Source: an uncultured Odoribacter sp.
GTDB taxonomy: Bacteria; Bacteroidota; Bacteroidia; Bacteroidales; Marinifilaceae
Length of the DNA: 14,793 bases
Direction: 5' to 3'
Assembly: GCA_905193145.1 (NCBI GenBank)
Contig: CAJJNP010000070.1
Coordinates: 1-14,793 of the forward strand
In this document: piece by piece, positions 7,450 through 14,793 of the stretch
How the letters are laid out: each line of letters begins with the position of its first letter
How positions within the stretch are numbered: position 1 is the stretch's first letter
Notes under the pieces: generated by a model
Told to the model about the DNA's origin: nothing
Database searches by the model: none
What the model saw: only the letters and a program-made list of their open reading frames with translations
Position numbers and translations under genes: made by a program

Positions 7450-10400
7450 TTATTTAAACACTATATTTAACGAAATTGCAAACTGACGGGCAAAAGGATA
7501 ATCCAATCCTCTTTCCTGCTTAACAGAAGATAAATAGAATATATCCTCCATCGTAAAGCCCCATTTCAATGAACTGACAAAGCTTTTCTTCAAGAAACGG
7601 GTATTCTGCTGGTCCATTCGATAGGTCAATGAAAGTGAACCGAACGTAAAGGTATTTTCATCCATCACAAAACGGGATGTCGGACTTGTTTCTGCACCTC
7701 CGGTTGCATTTGTCAAGCGCTTATACTTAGCTATATCCCCCGGTTTCTGCCATCTTTCTGTCAATACTCGCTTATCTACATTATACCTTAAATCGGCATT
7801 CTCCACCTTATCTACCAACGTTTGGTTATATACCTGTCCTCCGAATTTATAATTAAATGTCAAATTTGCACCGAATCCTTTATAATTAAAGGAAGTATTG
7901 ATGTTACCTTGCCACTTCGGTTCCGTATCTCCATAAGGCACTTTATCTATTGCATTATATACACTTGTTACTTGTCCGTCACGAGTCAGAAGCATTTCAT
8001 CTCCTGTCATCGGATCGATACCTAAAGAACGGACAACCCATATACGGGTCTGCGACTCTCCTTCCTCATACATTGGCAAAGGCTTGTCCGTCTCTTTGCT
8101 GGTATTCAAATCATTCATGTGTCGCAGTGCATCTGAAATCTTCTTCAAACGCTCCTTATTATGCGAGCCATTCACTGTAACCACCCAATAAGCATCTTTG
8201 TCCAAATCCCGATAAGGAATAAAAGAGAAGTTCAACTCAACTCCCTTGGTCTCCAAATTTCCCATATTTTCAGGATATGAAGCAAATCCGATTGACGGAG
8301 CCAAAGTAATTTGAGCCAACGAATTCTTGGTATTTTTTAAGAAATACTCTGCACGTGTCGTAAAACGCCCCTTAAATATAGAGAGTTCCAGACCGAAATT
8401 CCATGTACCGGTCTGCTGCCATTTCAATTTGGAATTACCTAAAGCTACCAACTCTGTTCCTGTCGCATTCGATGAAAAATAAGGTTTCATCAAATCCGTA
8501 TAGGTGTATACCGAACGGGACTGATAAGGAGAAAAGCCCTGTGTACCGGTTACTCCATAAGAAGCGCGCAATACCACATCATCCACCCATTTTACATCTC
8601 TCAGCCAACTTTCTTTCTTCATATTCCAACGTACTCCACCAGACCAGAATGGAGCAAATCGATTGTCTTTACCGAACTGTGAAGAGCCGTCTATACGGAT
8701 ATTAAAGTCTGCAGAATAACGGTAGTCGTATGAATATCCCAAAGTAGCCACTGCTCCCAATGCGCGTGTTGTGCCCTCACTACCGGTCATATTCTCATAA
8801 TATTTTTTACCGAACAAAATATGATCCATTTTCCCATTAGGGAAACCTGTTACGGTTGCTCCATAAACTTCACTATGTGTTTGCTCAACGGAATAACGCA
8901 AGTTACCTGTAACATAATGTATATCATTGATTACATCATTATAGCTGGCGGTAAAAGCAACCATATAATTGAAATCCTCCGATTGACGACGCACAAAATC
9001 GCCTTTCAAGGTAGGATCAACCACTTCAGCAAAGGCTGTGTGTTGTGCCGGGCGGAACACTTCATCTTTACCTACCGTTTTTTGAACAGAAATATCAGCC
9101 TGCAAACGCCAAGCATCTGTCGGTGTATATTCCAATTTAAATAGATTTCGGATACTGAATGACGTAGTCCGGTCCTTGCTGTTAAATGTTGTATTATACA
9201 TCGGATTTTCTACTGGATAAGGTTCTGAACTTCCTAAATACAACATATCCCAAGTCTGCATAATCTTATTAATCTCTCCATTTTCACCATAAGGACGAAG
9301 GTAAGGATTCAACTTTGTGTATTCACTGAAAGAACCCCATGGACTATCATCTCCGGTTGAATTATCCACAGTCAAACTGTTTTTCATAATCAGCTTTTTG
9401 AAACGATAAGAAATATCCAAAGCACCGGTTTGTGTCGAACGGAGCGACTCCTTCATCACTCCAGGTGTTTGATTCATGCCTACATACAGTTTATAACGCA
9501 ATGCCTCACTCCCTCCTTCTAAAGTCAATGCATGTCTATGCTGAACAGCTGTACGCAGCGGTTGAGACAACCAATAAGTGTCAACACCTCTTTTCACTTC
9601 TCGCAAACGGCTTTGATAATCCCGCTGAGAAGCCAAATCATGAGACGCATACAAACCTGCCAAAGCCTCTGTCCGAATCTTTTCTTCGGAATTCATCAAA
9701 TTATAGGCGGATAAATCCGGAATCTGCACTCGGAAATTACCACCATAACTGATATTGATTTCTCCGGGTTTCGGTGTATAAGTCTCGATTACAATCACTC
9801 CATTAGCAGCTTTTGAACCATAAATAGCTGTTGCAGAAGCATCCTTCAATATAGTAATAGATTGCACTCTATCAGGGTCCAAATCCACCATAGTCTGTAC
9901 GTCAATCTCAAAACCATCCAACATCAACAAAGGTTGGTTGGGATAAGTATCATATTCTCCTTGCAAAGACACTAGGTTATTATCACCTCCTGCGCCGGAT
10001 GGTAAGGTGGAAGAACCGCGCATACGCATATCAGGCAAACGGTTCGGGTCAGAACCTGCACTGATATTCTCCATGATACGGAAACTCGGTTCTATGGTAG
10101 AAAGAGCTTTCGCTATATTCGTAGTACTGATTTTTTTTAATTCATCTCCTTTTACCGTCACCGCAGAACCTGTAAATCCCTCTTTTTTACGAGCAAACAT
10201 ACCGGTTACAACCACTTCTTCCAACTCTGTTTCCTCTTCTTCCAATACCACTTTCAGCAAATCCACCTTTCCATTTACCACTTTTACCGGTACCTCTTTC
10301 GGTTTCATTCCCACAAATGAAAAAGCCAAAACCAAATTCGGAGTTTCTGCCACCTCGATACTGAATTTACCGTCAATATCTGTGGCTACACCCACAGAAG

Positions 10401-10851
10401 TTCCCTTCACCATAACAGTTACTCCAGGCAATACCTCCCCCTTACTATCCTTCACGACTCCTTCTATTTTCATTGACTTCTGCGGAACAGCCAGCTTCAC
10501 ATCCGGCTGCTTTGTATAAATTACAATTACGTCATTTTCAATCTCATATCCTAAGTTGGATTTCTCCAGACACTGAGTCATCACATCATGGATATTTCCG
10601 GATGACACATTCACAGAAACCTGTGTATTTTCCCGCAACACCTGATCATTATAGGCAAGCTTATAGCCCAACTGTTTCCTGATTTCTTTAAAAGCCTCTC
10701 TTAGCGAAACGTTTTCCAATCGCAAACTGACCTGCTGTCCGGATGCGTCGGCAGACAATGGCACGACAAACATAAACAGCGTCAACAAATACGCTCCGAC
10801 CCAACGGCAAAATATACCTCGTCGAATCCAACATTCTCTGTTAATTTTCAT
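7450..10851 (-). CDS. SusC/RagA-like TonB-dependent receptor with N-terminal STN domain
   Basis: This 1133-residue outer-membrane transporter starts at ATG 10851 (MKINREC), 17 bases after the fecR stop; an in-frame TTG four codons upstream is a poorer start. After a signal peptide ending near residue 36 comes an STN signalling domain (about 40-113, LRLENVSLREAFKEIRKQLG), a carboxypeptidase-D-like beta domain (about 127-205, IEGVVKDSKGEVLPGVTVMV), a TonB-box-like ELEEVVVTG, the plug (LLMLDGFEID, ITILKDASATAIYGSKAANG) and a 22-strand barrel up to the C-terminal NIVFK. The STN domain marks it as a transducer that can contact a periplasmic FecR domain when substrate binds; the fecR gene is directly upstream. 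With SusD it forms the TonB-powered importer of the operon. Substrate is inferred to be peptides from the neighbouring peptidases. Confidence 0.95.
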   Translation of the reverse strand: MKINRECWIRRGIFCRWVGAYLLTLFMFVVPLSADASGQQVSLRLENVSLREAFKEIRKQLGYKLAYNDQVLRENTQVSVNVSSGNIHDVMTQCLEKSNLGYEIENDVIVIYTKQPDVKLAVPQKSMKIEGVVKDSKGEVLPGVTVMVKGTSVGVATDIDGKFSIEVAETPNLVLAFSFVGMKPKEVPVKVVNGKVDLLKVVLEEEETELEEVVVTGMFARKKEGFTGSAVTVKGDELKKISTTNIAKALSTIEPSFRIMENISAGSDPNRLPDMRMRGSSTLPSGAGGDNNLVSLQGEYDTYPNQPLLMLDGFEIDVQTMVDLDPDRVQSITILKDASATAIYGSKAANGVIVIETYTPKPGEINISYGGNFRVQIPDLSAYNLMNSEEKIRTEALAGLYASHDLASQRDYQSRLREVKRGVDTYWLSQPLRTAVQHRHALTLEGGSEALRYKLYVGMNQTPGVMKESLRSTQTGALDISYRFKKLIMKNSLTVDNSTGDDSPWGSFSEYTKLNPYLRPYGENGEINKIMQTWDMLYLGSSEPYPVENPMYNTTFNSKDRTTSFSIRNLFKLEYTPTDAWRLQADISVQKTVGKDEVFRPAQHTAFAEVVDPTLKGDFVRRQSEDFNYMVAFTASYNDVINDIHYVTGNLRYSVEQTHSEVYGATVTGFPNGKMDHILFGKKYYENMTGSEGTTRALGAVATLGYSYDYRYSADFNIRIDGSSQFGKDNRFAPFWSGGVRWNMKKESWLRDVKWVDDVVLRASYGVTGTQGFSPYQSRSVYTYTDLMKPYFSSNATGTELVALGNSKLKWQQTGTWNFGLELSIFKGRFTTRAEYFLKNTKNSLAQITLAPSIGFASYPENMGNLETKGVELNFSFIPYRDLDKDAYWVVTVNGSHNKERLKKISDALRHMNDLNTSKETDKPLPMYEEGESQTRIWVVRSLGIDPMTGDEMLLTRDGQVTSVYNAIDKVPYGDTEPKWQGNINTSFNYKGFGANLTFNYKFGGQVYNQTLVDKVENADLRYNVDKRVLTERWQKPGDIAKYKRLTNATGGAETSPTSRFVMDENTFTFGSLSLTYRMDQQNTRFLKKSFVSSLKWGFTMEDIFYLSSVKQERGLDYPFARQFAISLNIVFK

Positions 10852-10868
10852 ATTTTCAACCAATTATT

Positions 10869-12020
10869 TTAACGAATAACAACCGTCCGGCCATTAATCT
10901 CTACATCTAAGGTTCTTGTTTTTCTTAATATTTCCATCACTTGTTCCAAAGAACTATTACGTTCTATTTCAAATGAATAATATTCATTTTGTTTTTGACT
11001 GTCAGCATAAAACACCTCAATGTCATACCAACGTGCTAACTCTTTCATGATATACATCAAAGACTTGTTTTTAAAAAGAAAATAACCGTCCACCCAACTT
11101 GTCATTTCCAAATCAGCCGGTTCGACAATCCACTTATCTCCTTGCATACGAGCCTGTTCGCCAGGCTGCAATTTCACATTTCCACCATTTCCAGTCAAAT
11201 GTATACTTCCAGATAATAATACTGCAGTGTAAGGCTCATCAGCATAATGACGAACATCAAAACGAGTACCTAACACTTTCACAACATTCCCGGCAGACTC
11301 AACTAAAAAGGGACGCAAAGAATCTCGTGCCACATCAAAAAATACTTCACCGTCACACATCACTCTGCGTTCTCCAGTCGAAAACGCAACCGGAAAACGC
11401 AATGATGATTCAGCATTCAAGCATACTTTTGTTCCGTCCGGCAATACCATCCGATATTCTGTTCCACGAGGAGTGTATATTTCATGATATTTCACAGATA
11501 ATGAGTTCCGTTCATCGTTTGCAGTCGGTTCATAACGGACTACTCCTTTCTCCTGTGATGCCAAAATACCTTCTCCCAAATTATAAACAGAATCCTTTGC
11601 CAAACAAATCTCCTCACCGGAAGCCAATCGGATTACCGGCAGAGAAGTATCCACATACTCCTCTGTCGGCTCTCCCTTCCTTATACTAACCGCACTTTTT
11701 GTCAAGAACCAGACACTTCCACCGACACACAGAGGAATCAACAAACCGGCAGCCACACGCAACCACATTTGCATCTTGCGTCTCCGGATGCGCTTTGCAA
11801 TATTCATTTTCAACCGCTTGCCTGCAAGTTCCTTGTCAGAATGCTCAAGACAAGCTAACTTATATCGGATATTTTCTTGTTTACAAATTTTCCGGAATAC
11901 CGCCAAATGCTCCGGATTGTCCAACCAAGCATCCAACCGCATTTTTTCCTGTTCATTCAAATCTCCTGTCAAAGCATGAATAAGCAAATGCGCTATCGCC
12001 TCCTCTCTGTCTGTTCTCAT
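10869..12020 (-). CDS. FecR-type anti-sigma factor with DUF4974 C-terminal domain
   Basis: This 383-residue inner-membrane regulator has a cytoplasmic N-terminal sigma-binding region (1-82, including LTGDLNEQEKMRLDAWLDNP), one membrane span (about 85-107, preceded by the basic KRIRRRK), a periplasmic FecR domain (about 179-274, TPRGTEYRMVLPDGTKVCLN and GEVFFDVARD), and a C-terminal DUF4974 domain (about 311-382). It should hold an ECF sigma factor until signalled by the STN domain of the SusC-like receptor encoded next. No ECF sigma gene lies beside it: the gene before it, 26 bases away, encodes the M64 lipoprotein. The partner sigma factor must be farther upstream or elsewhere. Length and domain order are normal for Bacteroidota FecR. 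Confidence 0.93.
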   Translation of the reverse strand: MRTDREEAIAHLLIHALTGDLNEQEKMRLDAWLDNPEHLAVFRKICKQENIRYKLACLEHSDKELAGKRLKMNIAKRIRRRKMQMWLRVAAGLLIPLCVGGSVWFLTKSAVSIRKGEPTEEYVDTSLPVIRLASGEEICLAKDSVYNLGEGILASQEKGVVRYEPTANDERNSLSVKYHEIYTPRGTEYRMVLPDGTKVCLNAESSLRFPVAFSTGERRVMCDGEVFFDVARDSLRPFLVESAGNVVKVLGTRFDVRHYADEPYTAVLLSGSIHLTGNGGNVKLQPGEQARMQGDKWIVEPADLEMTSWVDGYFLFKNKSLMYIMKELARWYDIEVFYADSQKQNEYYSFEIERNSSLEQVMEILRKTRTLDVEINGRTVVIR

Positions 12021-12046
12021 AACTAACCACTGAATATAATTTCTAT

Positions 12047-13885
12047 CTATTTGTCGGCTTTATCTCTTTTAAGAAAATCACCGACACTTGCATTCGGGAA
12101 ATCCATACCCTCACCACGAATATTTTTCATTCTTAGATATATCAGGTAACGGCTCAGTATATTGAAACCCTCATCCATACCTTTCATCAGGCTATTCTCG
12201 GACGAACGCCATACTCCACCACTGCATGAAAAACCACCGACATAGGCATTGGAGAGTTTTCCTGCATCCTTCAACTCTTGCCATGGAGCTGGAAATTCAG
12301 TTGACGACATAGAAACATTCAAATACATGCCGGCATCTTGCCAGCTCTTCAGATAACTAGCTGTTGATTGGTCTATTGGTCCGCCGAATGAGTATTCATC
12401 AGCCAATTTACCAAAAGCATGTCCTCCTGCTTCATGACGCACAATCTGTACAAAATTATTCGGGAATGCCTCCTGAGAAGCCGGACAAATTGCAACGCCA
12501 ATTCCAGATTTAGTCAAATTCGCAACGCCACCGTAACGTTTACCGTTTGCAACTACAATAACAACATCTTTAGTTGCCACATACTCTTCTCCCTCATTCT
12601 TCAAACTTTCAGTTACAAAATTGGTAATAGCATCAAAATCGCAACTCATTCCGGTTCCAAATTCATCGTAAGCGCATTTAAAACGGGTATTTACGGTTAT
12701 AGGACCGCCATGTGTTGAACTTTTATCCGTACATCCCGATTCCGGAGATTCTGCATGTAATAGAATAAATCCAAAACGCTCAGAATAAGTCTTGAAAGGT
12801 TCCAGGCTTTCCATCCCTTCCATGGCTTCCTGACAATATTGATCATATACGCCTGTTTCTATCTCCTCCTTGGTAAAACCGTCTCCAATCAATATAAAGT
12901 TAAAGGTAAGTTTACCTAATGTAGCACCTGCTTCTCCAAAAGGATCCCGATAAGTCGGTTTTTTCCATATCACAGTATGACCGTCATAAGTTTTATACAT
13001 CTGGCTTAAAGACATAGGAAAACTTAATCCCAACAACTCATTATTCAAAGTCAAATTAACCCTGTTGAAAGCCTCTCCTGCATTTTCAGTCAACGTAAAA
13101 ATCATTTTGAATTTTCCGTCCTCCAATTTCTTCTCTTTCAATTTAACCCAAGTCACAGTCGAATCTTCAAATGTAACATCAAACGGAACATTACATTCAA
13201 ATTCACTTGCTAATTCAATTGTATTATACTTGGCAAATAATTTATCTCCATTTAATTTCCAAGCTGCTTTAGGATATTGGGTCACATATAAAGTATCCTT
13301 CAAACCGCTTTGTGGATCATTCAGATACACATCCGTTTGACGAATAATACCGCTGGTATTTTCAGTCAAACCAAAAACCAATTTCTGGTCAGTTACAACT
13401 TTTGTTTTCGGGGCAGAAATCCAATCAGCCCCTTCACTGAAAGAGATTTCCAAAATCCCGTTTGCACGATAAGGAACCGTTATTGACGAATTATTGTAGA
13501 GTGCTACAAATTCTTTCTTATCTATTTCAAGCACCCCTTTCTCTAGTTGATAAACAGTCAAATTCCAACTGTCTCCTCCGGATTCCACCACCAAACGCAC
13601 CTTACGTTCCTCCTCATTGGTATTGTCCAAAGCGGCTATTTTAACCTCAAATTCTCCTGCATCACCTGCGGCGGGTATGACAGACAGCCATTCTGGAATT
13701 CCGGTAATCTTCCACGGCTGGCTTGCAGAAATCTTCACAACCTGTTCTGCAGCCAAAGAGCCGAAGCGCAAAGAACCTTCCGATACCTCAAAGGTAGCTC
13801 CACTCTCAACCTTGTCATCATCCGAGCAAGCCCCATTAAATAGGGCTGCCCAAATGAACATTACATATAAAAACTTATTCTTCAT
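12047..13885 (-). CDS. Surface lipoprotein with three BACON-like domains and M64 peptidase domain
   Basis: This 612-residue protein has a type II signal peptide with lipobox NGAC (C20) followed by SDDDK, close to the acidic surface-export signal known from Bacteroides, so exposure on the cell surface is likely. Three BACON-like beta domains follow (about 31-113, with PWKITGIPEWLSVIPAAGD; about 115-200, with ADWISAP; about 205-292), modules thought to bind mucin or carbohydrate. The rest (about 296-612) matches the M64 IgA-peptidase family: IGDGFTKEE, RYGGVANLTKSGIG, the zinc motif HEAGGHAFGKLADEY at 484-498, and WRSSENSLMKG. The zinc motif is HEXXXH (H484, E485, H489) rather than the classical HEXXH. 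Predicted role: endopeptidase acting on host or dietary glycoproteins; IgA as substrate is only a family name and is not shown here. The gene begins 12 bases after the preceding BACON-DUF1566 gene. Confidence 0.9.
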   Translation of the reverse strand: MKNKFLYVMFIWAALFNGACSDDDKVESGATFEVSEGSLRFGSLAAEQVVKISASQPWKITGIPEWLSVIPAAGDAGEFEVKIAALDNTNEEERKVRLVVESGGDSWNLTVYQLEKGVLEIDKKEFVALYNNSSITVPYRANGILEISFSEGADWISAPKTKVVTDQKLVFGLTENTSGIIRQTDVYLNDPQSGLKDTLYVTQYPKAAWKLNGDKLFAKYNTIELASEFECNVPFDVTFEDSTVTWVKLKEKKLEDGKFKMIFTLTENAGEAFNRVNLTLNNELLGLSFPMSLSQMYKTYDGHTVIWKKPTYRDPFGEAGATLGKLTFNFILIGDGFTKEEIETGVYDQYCQEAMEGMESLEPFKTYSERFGFILLHAESPESGCTDKSSTHGGPITVNTRFKCAYDEFGTGMSCDFDAITNFVTESLKNEGEEYVATKDVVIVVANGKRYGGVANLTKSGIGVAICPASQEAFPNNFVQIVRHEAGGHAFGKLADEYSFGGPIDQSTASYLKSWQDAGMYLNVSMSSTEFPAPWQELKDAGKLSNAYVGGFSCSGGVWRSSENSLMKGMDEGFNILSRYLIYLRMKNIRGEGMDFPNASVGDFLKRDKADK

Positions 13886-13897
13886 AAATCACTCTAT

Positions 13898-14793
13898 TTA
13901 AAATGCCAAGAACGGACGAATTTCACCATAAGCAGGTTCTGTTGAATAAACATGATGAGTTTTCCACCAACCATTTCTCAAATAGAAACTGAAATTCATC
14001 GGATGAGTCTGATAATCCGTTTCAGTTGAAGACCAAATACTGTTAAAATAATCCGCTTCCCACGCATTTGTCTGATCAATAATGAACGACTGATCATAAC
14101 CATAAAAATACAATTCGTTTCCTCCGTTATCTACTATCAATTGGTTGATTGCTTTACGCTTCTTTTTAATTTCTTCTGTCGGCTCAACCAATGGCTCTCC
14201 ATCGATTCCTCCATTCTGACAAAGAACTGTTCCATCAATCCATGCGACCATAGCCAAAAGTTCCCTAATAGAAGGCAAATACCAACCTGGGAAACCGTTT
14301 TCATCATTCATATTATCTACGTAAGCTGCTATTGGAAAATGATTTTTCCAATCCGGAATACTTTTATATCCTTTCATATTTTCTAATCCATCAGCTTCAC
14401 TTCTGGCTACCACACCCACATTATTCGGATCAGTAGGATGATCTTCATCATAAGGCAATCCTTGACGATAAGCAATATCCAAATCTCTATGAGCTTTTAA
14501 TGCAAACACTTTACCATGCGCTCCGCCATCACTCACCTCATATACAATACCTAATTTCTCTCCATTAACAACAAAGACATCTCCTACTTTATAGAACTTA
14601 CTCTGTACAATTGTCAGTTTTACCTGTACATCAGTCTGTGGAATCTCTACAGTCAGCTCAACCGAACGAGAACCGGCTTCAGCAGGGTCTGCACTAATCT
14701 TAATTTGATTATTTGCATAATCAGGTGTCACTTTACACCATTTTTGTTCTTCTCCTTCCGGCAAAGTACAGCCCCAGAATTCAGCATTGGTAG
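13898..14793 (-). CDS. BACON-like plus DUF1566-type surface protein, 5' end missing
   Basis: The frame is open to the window edge, so the N-terminus, including any signal peptide, is absent; an in-frame TTG at 14764 is not the true start because codons for TNAEFWGCT precede it. The first visible part (to about 14600) resembles the end of a BACON or similar Ig-like domain (WCKVTPDYANNQIKI, then RSVELTVEIPQTDVQVKLTI). The rest resembles the DUF1566/Fibrobacter major paralogous domain: GWYLPSIRELLAMV, the SIWSSTE motif, and a C-terminal IRPFLAF. Such proteins are usually secreted or surface lipoproteins of unknown function, possibly lectin- or adhesin-like. It lies 12 bases upstream of the M64 lipoprotein gene and probably shares its transcript and location. 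No catalytic motif is visible. Confidence 0.8.
   Translation of the reverse strand, partial: TNAEFWGCTLPEGEEQKWCKVTPDYANNQIKISADPAEAGSRSVELTVEIPQTDVQVKLTIVQSKFYKVGDVFVVNGEKLGIVYEVSDGGAHGKVFALKAHRDLDIAYRQGLPYDEDHPTDPNNVGVVARSEADGLENMKGYKSIPDWKNHFPIAAYVDNMNDENGFPGWYLPSIRELLAMVAWIDGTVLCQNGGIDGEPLVEPTEEIKKKRKAINQLIVDNGGNELYFYGYDQSFIIDQTNAWEADYFNSIWSSTETDYQTHPMNFSFYLRNGWWKTHHVYSTEPAYGEIRPFLAF

Noticed and set aside
10007..10519. A 170-codon plus-strand open frame antisense to the susC plug and linker region
   Set aside because: Serine- and threonine-rich shadow of the conserved receptor sequence, with no independent support.
10852..10863. TTG start four codons upstream of the susC-like ATG
   Set aside because: ATG at 10851 gives a normal signal peptide start (MKINREC) and sensible spacing from the fecR stop; a TTG start is not needed.
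11099..11689. A 196-codon plus-strand open frame antisense to fecR
   Set aside because: It lies wholly inside the well-supported FecR gene, has no recognisable domain or signal peptide, and its composition (many H, Q, S, P) is that of a reverse-strand shadow.
14762..14764. TTG as the start of the BACON-DUF1566 gene
   Set aside because: The frame stays open upstream to the window edge with domain-like sequence, and no signal peptide follows the TTG, so the true start is outside the window.

Overview
The window is AT-rich and almost fully coding, with every supported gene on the minus strand, so transcription runs from high to low coordinates. A SusC-type TonB-dependent receptor with an N-terminal signalling (STN) domain, a SusD partner, a FecR-type anti-sigma factor, DUF4843 and PKD-like lipoproteins and BACON domains together indicate the phylum Bacteroidota, order Bacteroidales. 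A gut anaerobe such as Bacteroides, Parabacteroides or Butyricimonas/Odoribacter is plausible, but the genus is inference.

Layout in transcription order: (1) 14793-13898, the 3' part of a BACON-like plus DUF1566-type surface protein, cut by the window edge; (2) 13885-12047, a lipoprotein with three BACON-like modules and an M64 (IgA-peptidase family) metallopeptidase domain; (3) 12020-10869, FecR anti-sigma factor; (4) 10851-7450, SusC-like receptor; (5) 7444-5945, SusD-like lipoprotein; (6) 5938-5276, DUF4843 lipoprotein; (7) 5263-3602, PKD-like lipoprotein; a terminator-like hairpin at 3579-3551; (8) 3533-1308, a zinc-dependent metalloprotease with an intact HEXXHXXGXXH site; (9) 1311-1, the 5' part of a paralogue of gene 8, cut by the window edge and overlapping it by 4 bases (ATGA). 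Intergenic gaps are 5 to 26 bases except for the 68-base hairpin gap, so this looks like one long operon. No stretch over 300 bases lacks a gene. No RNA gene, insertion sequence, CRISPR array or clear promoter was seen.

Inferred joint function: a protein or peptide scavenging locus. The M64 lipoprotein carries an acidic stretch after its lipid cysteine that resembles a surface-export signal, so it would cut protein substrates outside the cell. The SusC/SusD pair with two accessory lipoproteins would import the peptides. The downstream metalloprotease has a plain signal peptide and would act in the periplasm. FecR and the STN domain of SusC suggest substrate-induced control through an ECF sigma factor, which is not in this window. 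The most notable point is that gene 9 is a clear paralogue of gene 8 in which all zinc-site residues appear to be replaced, giving an active protease next to a probable pseudoprotease.
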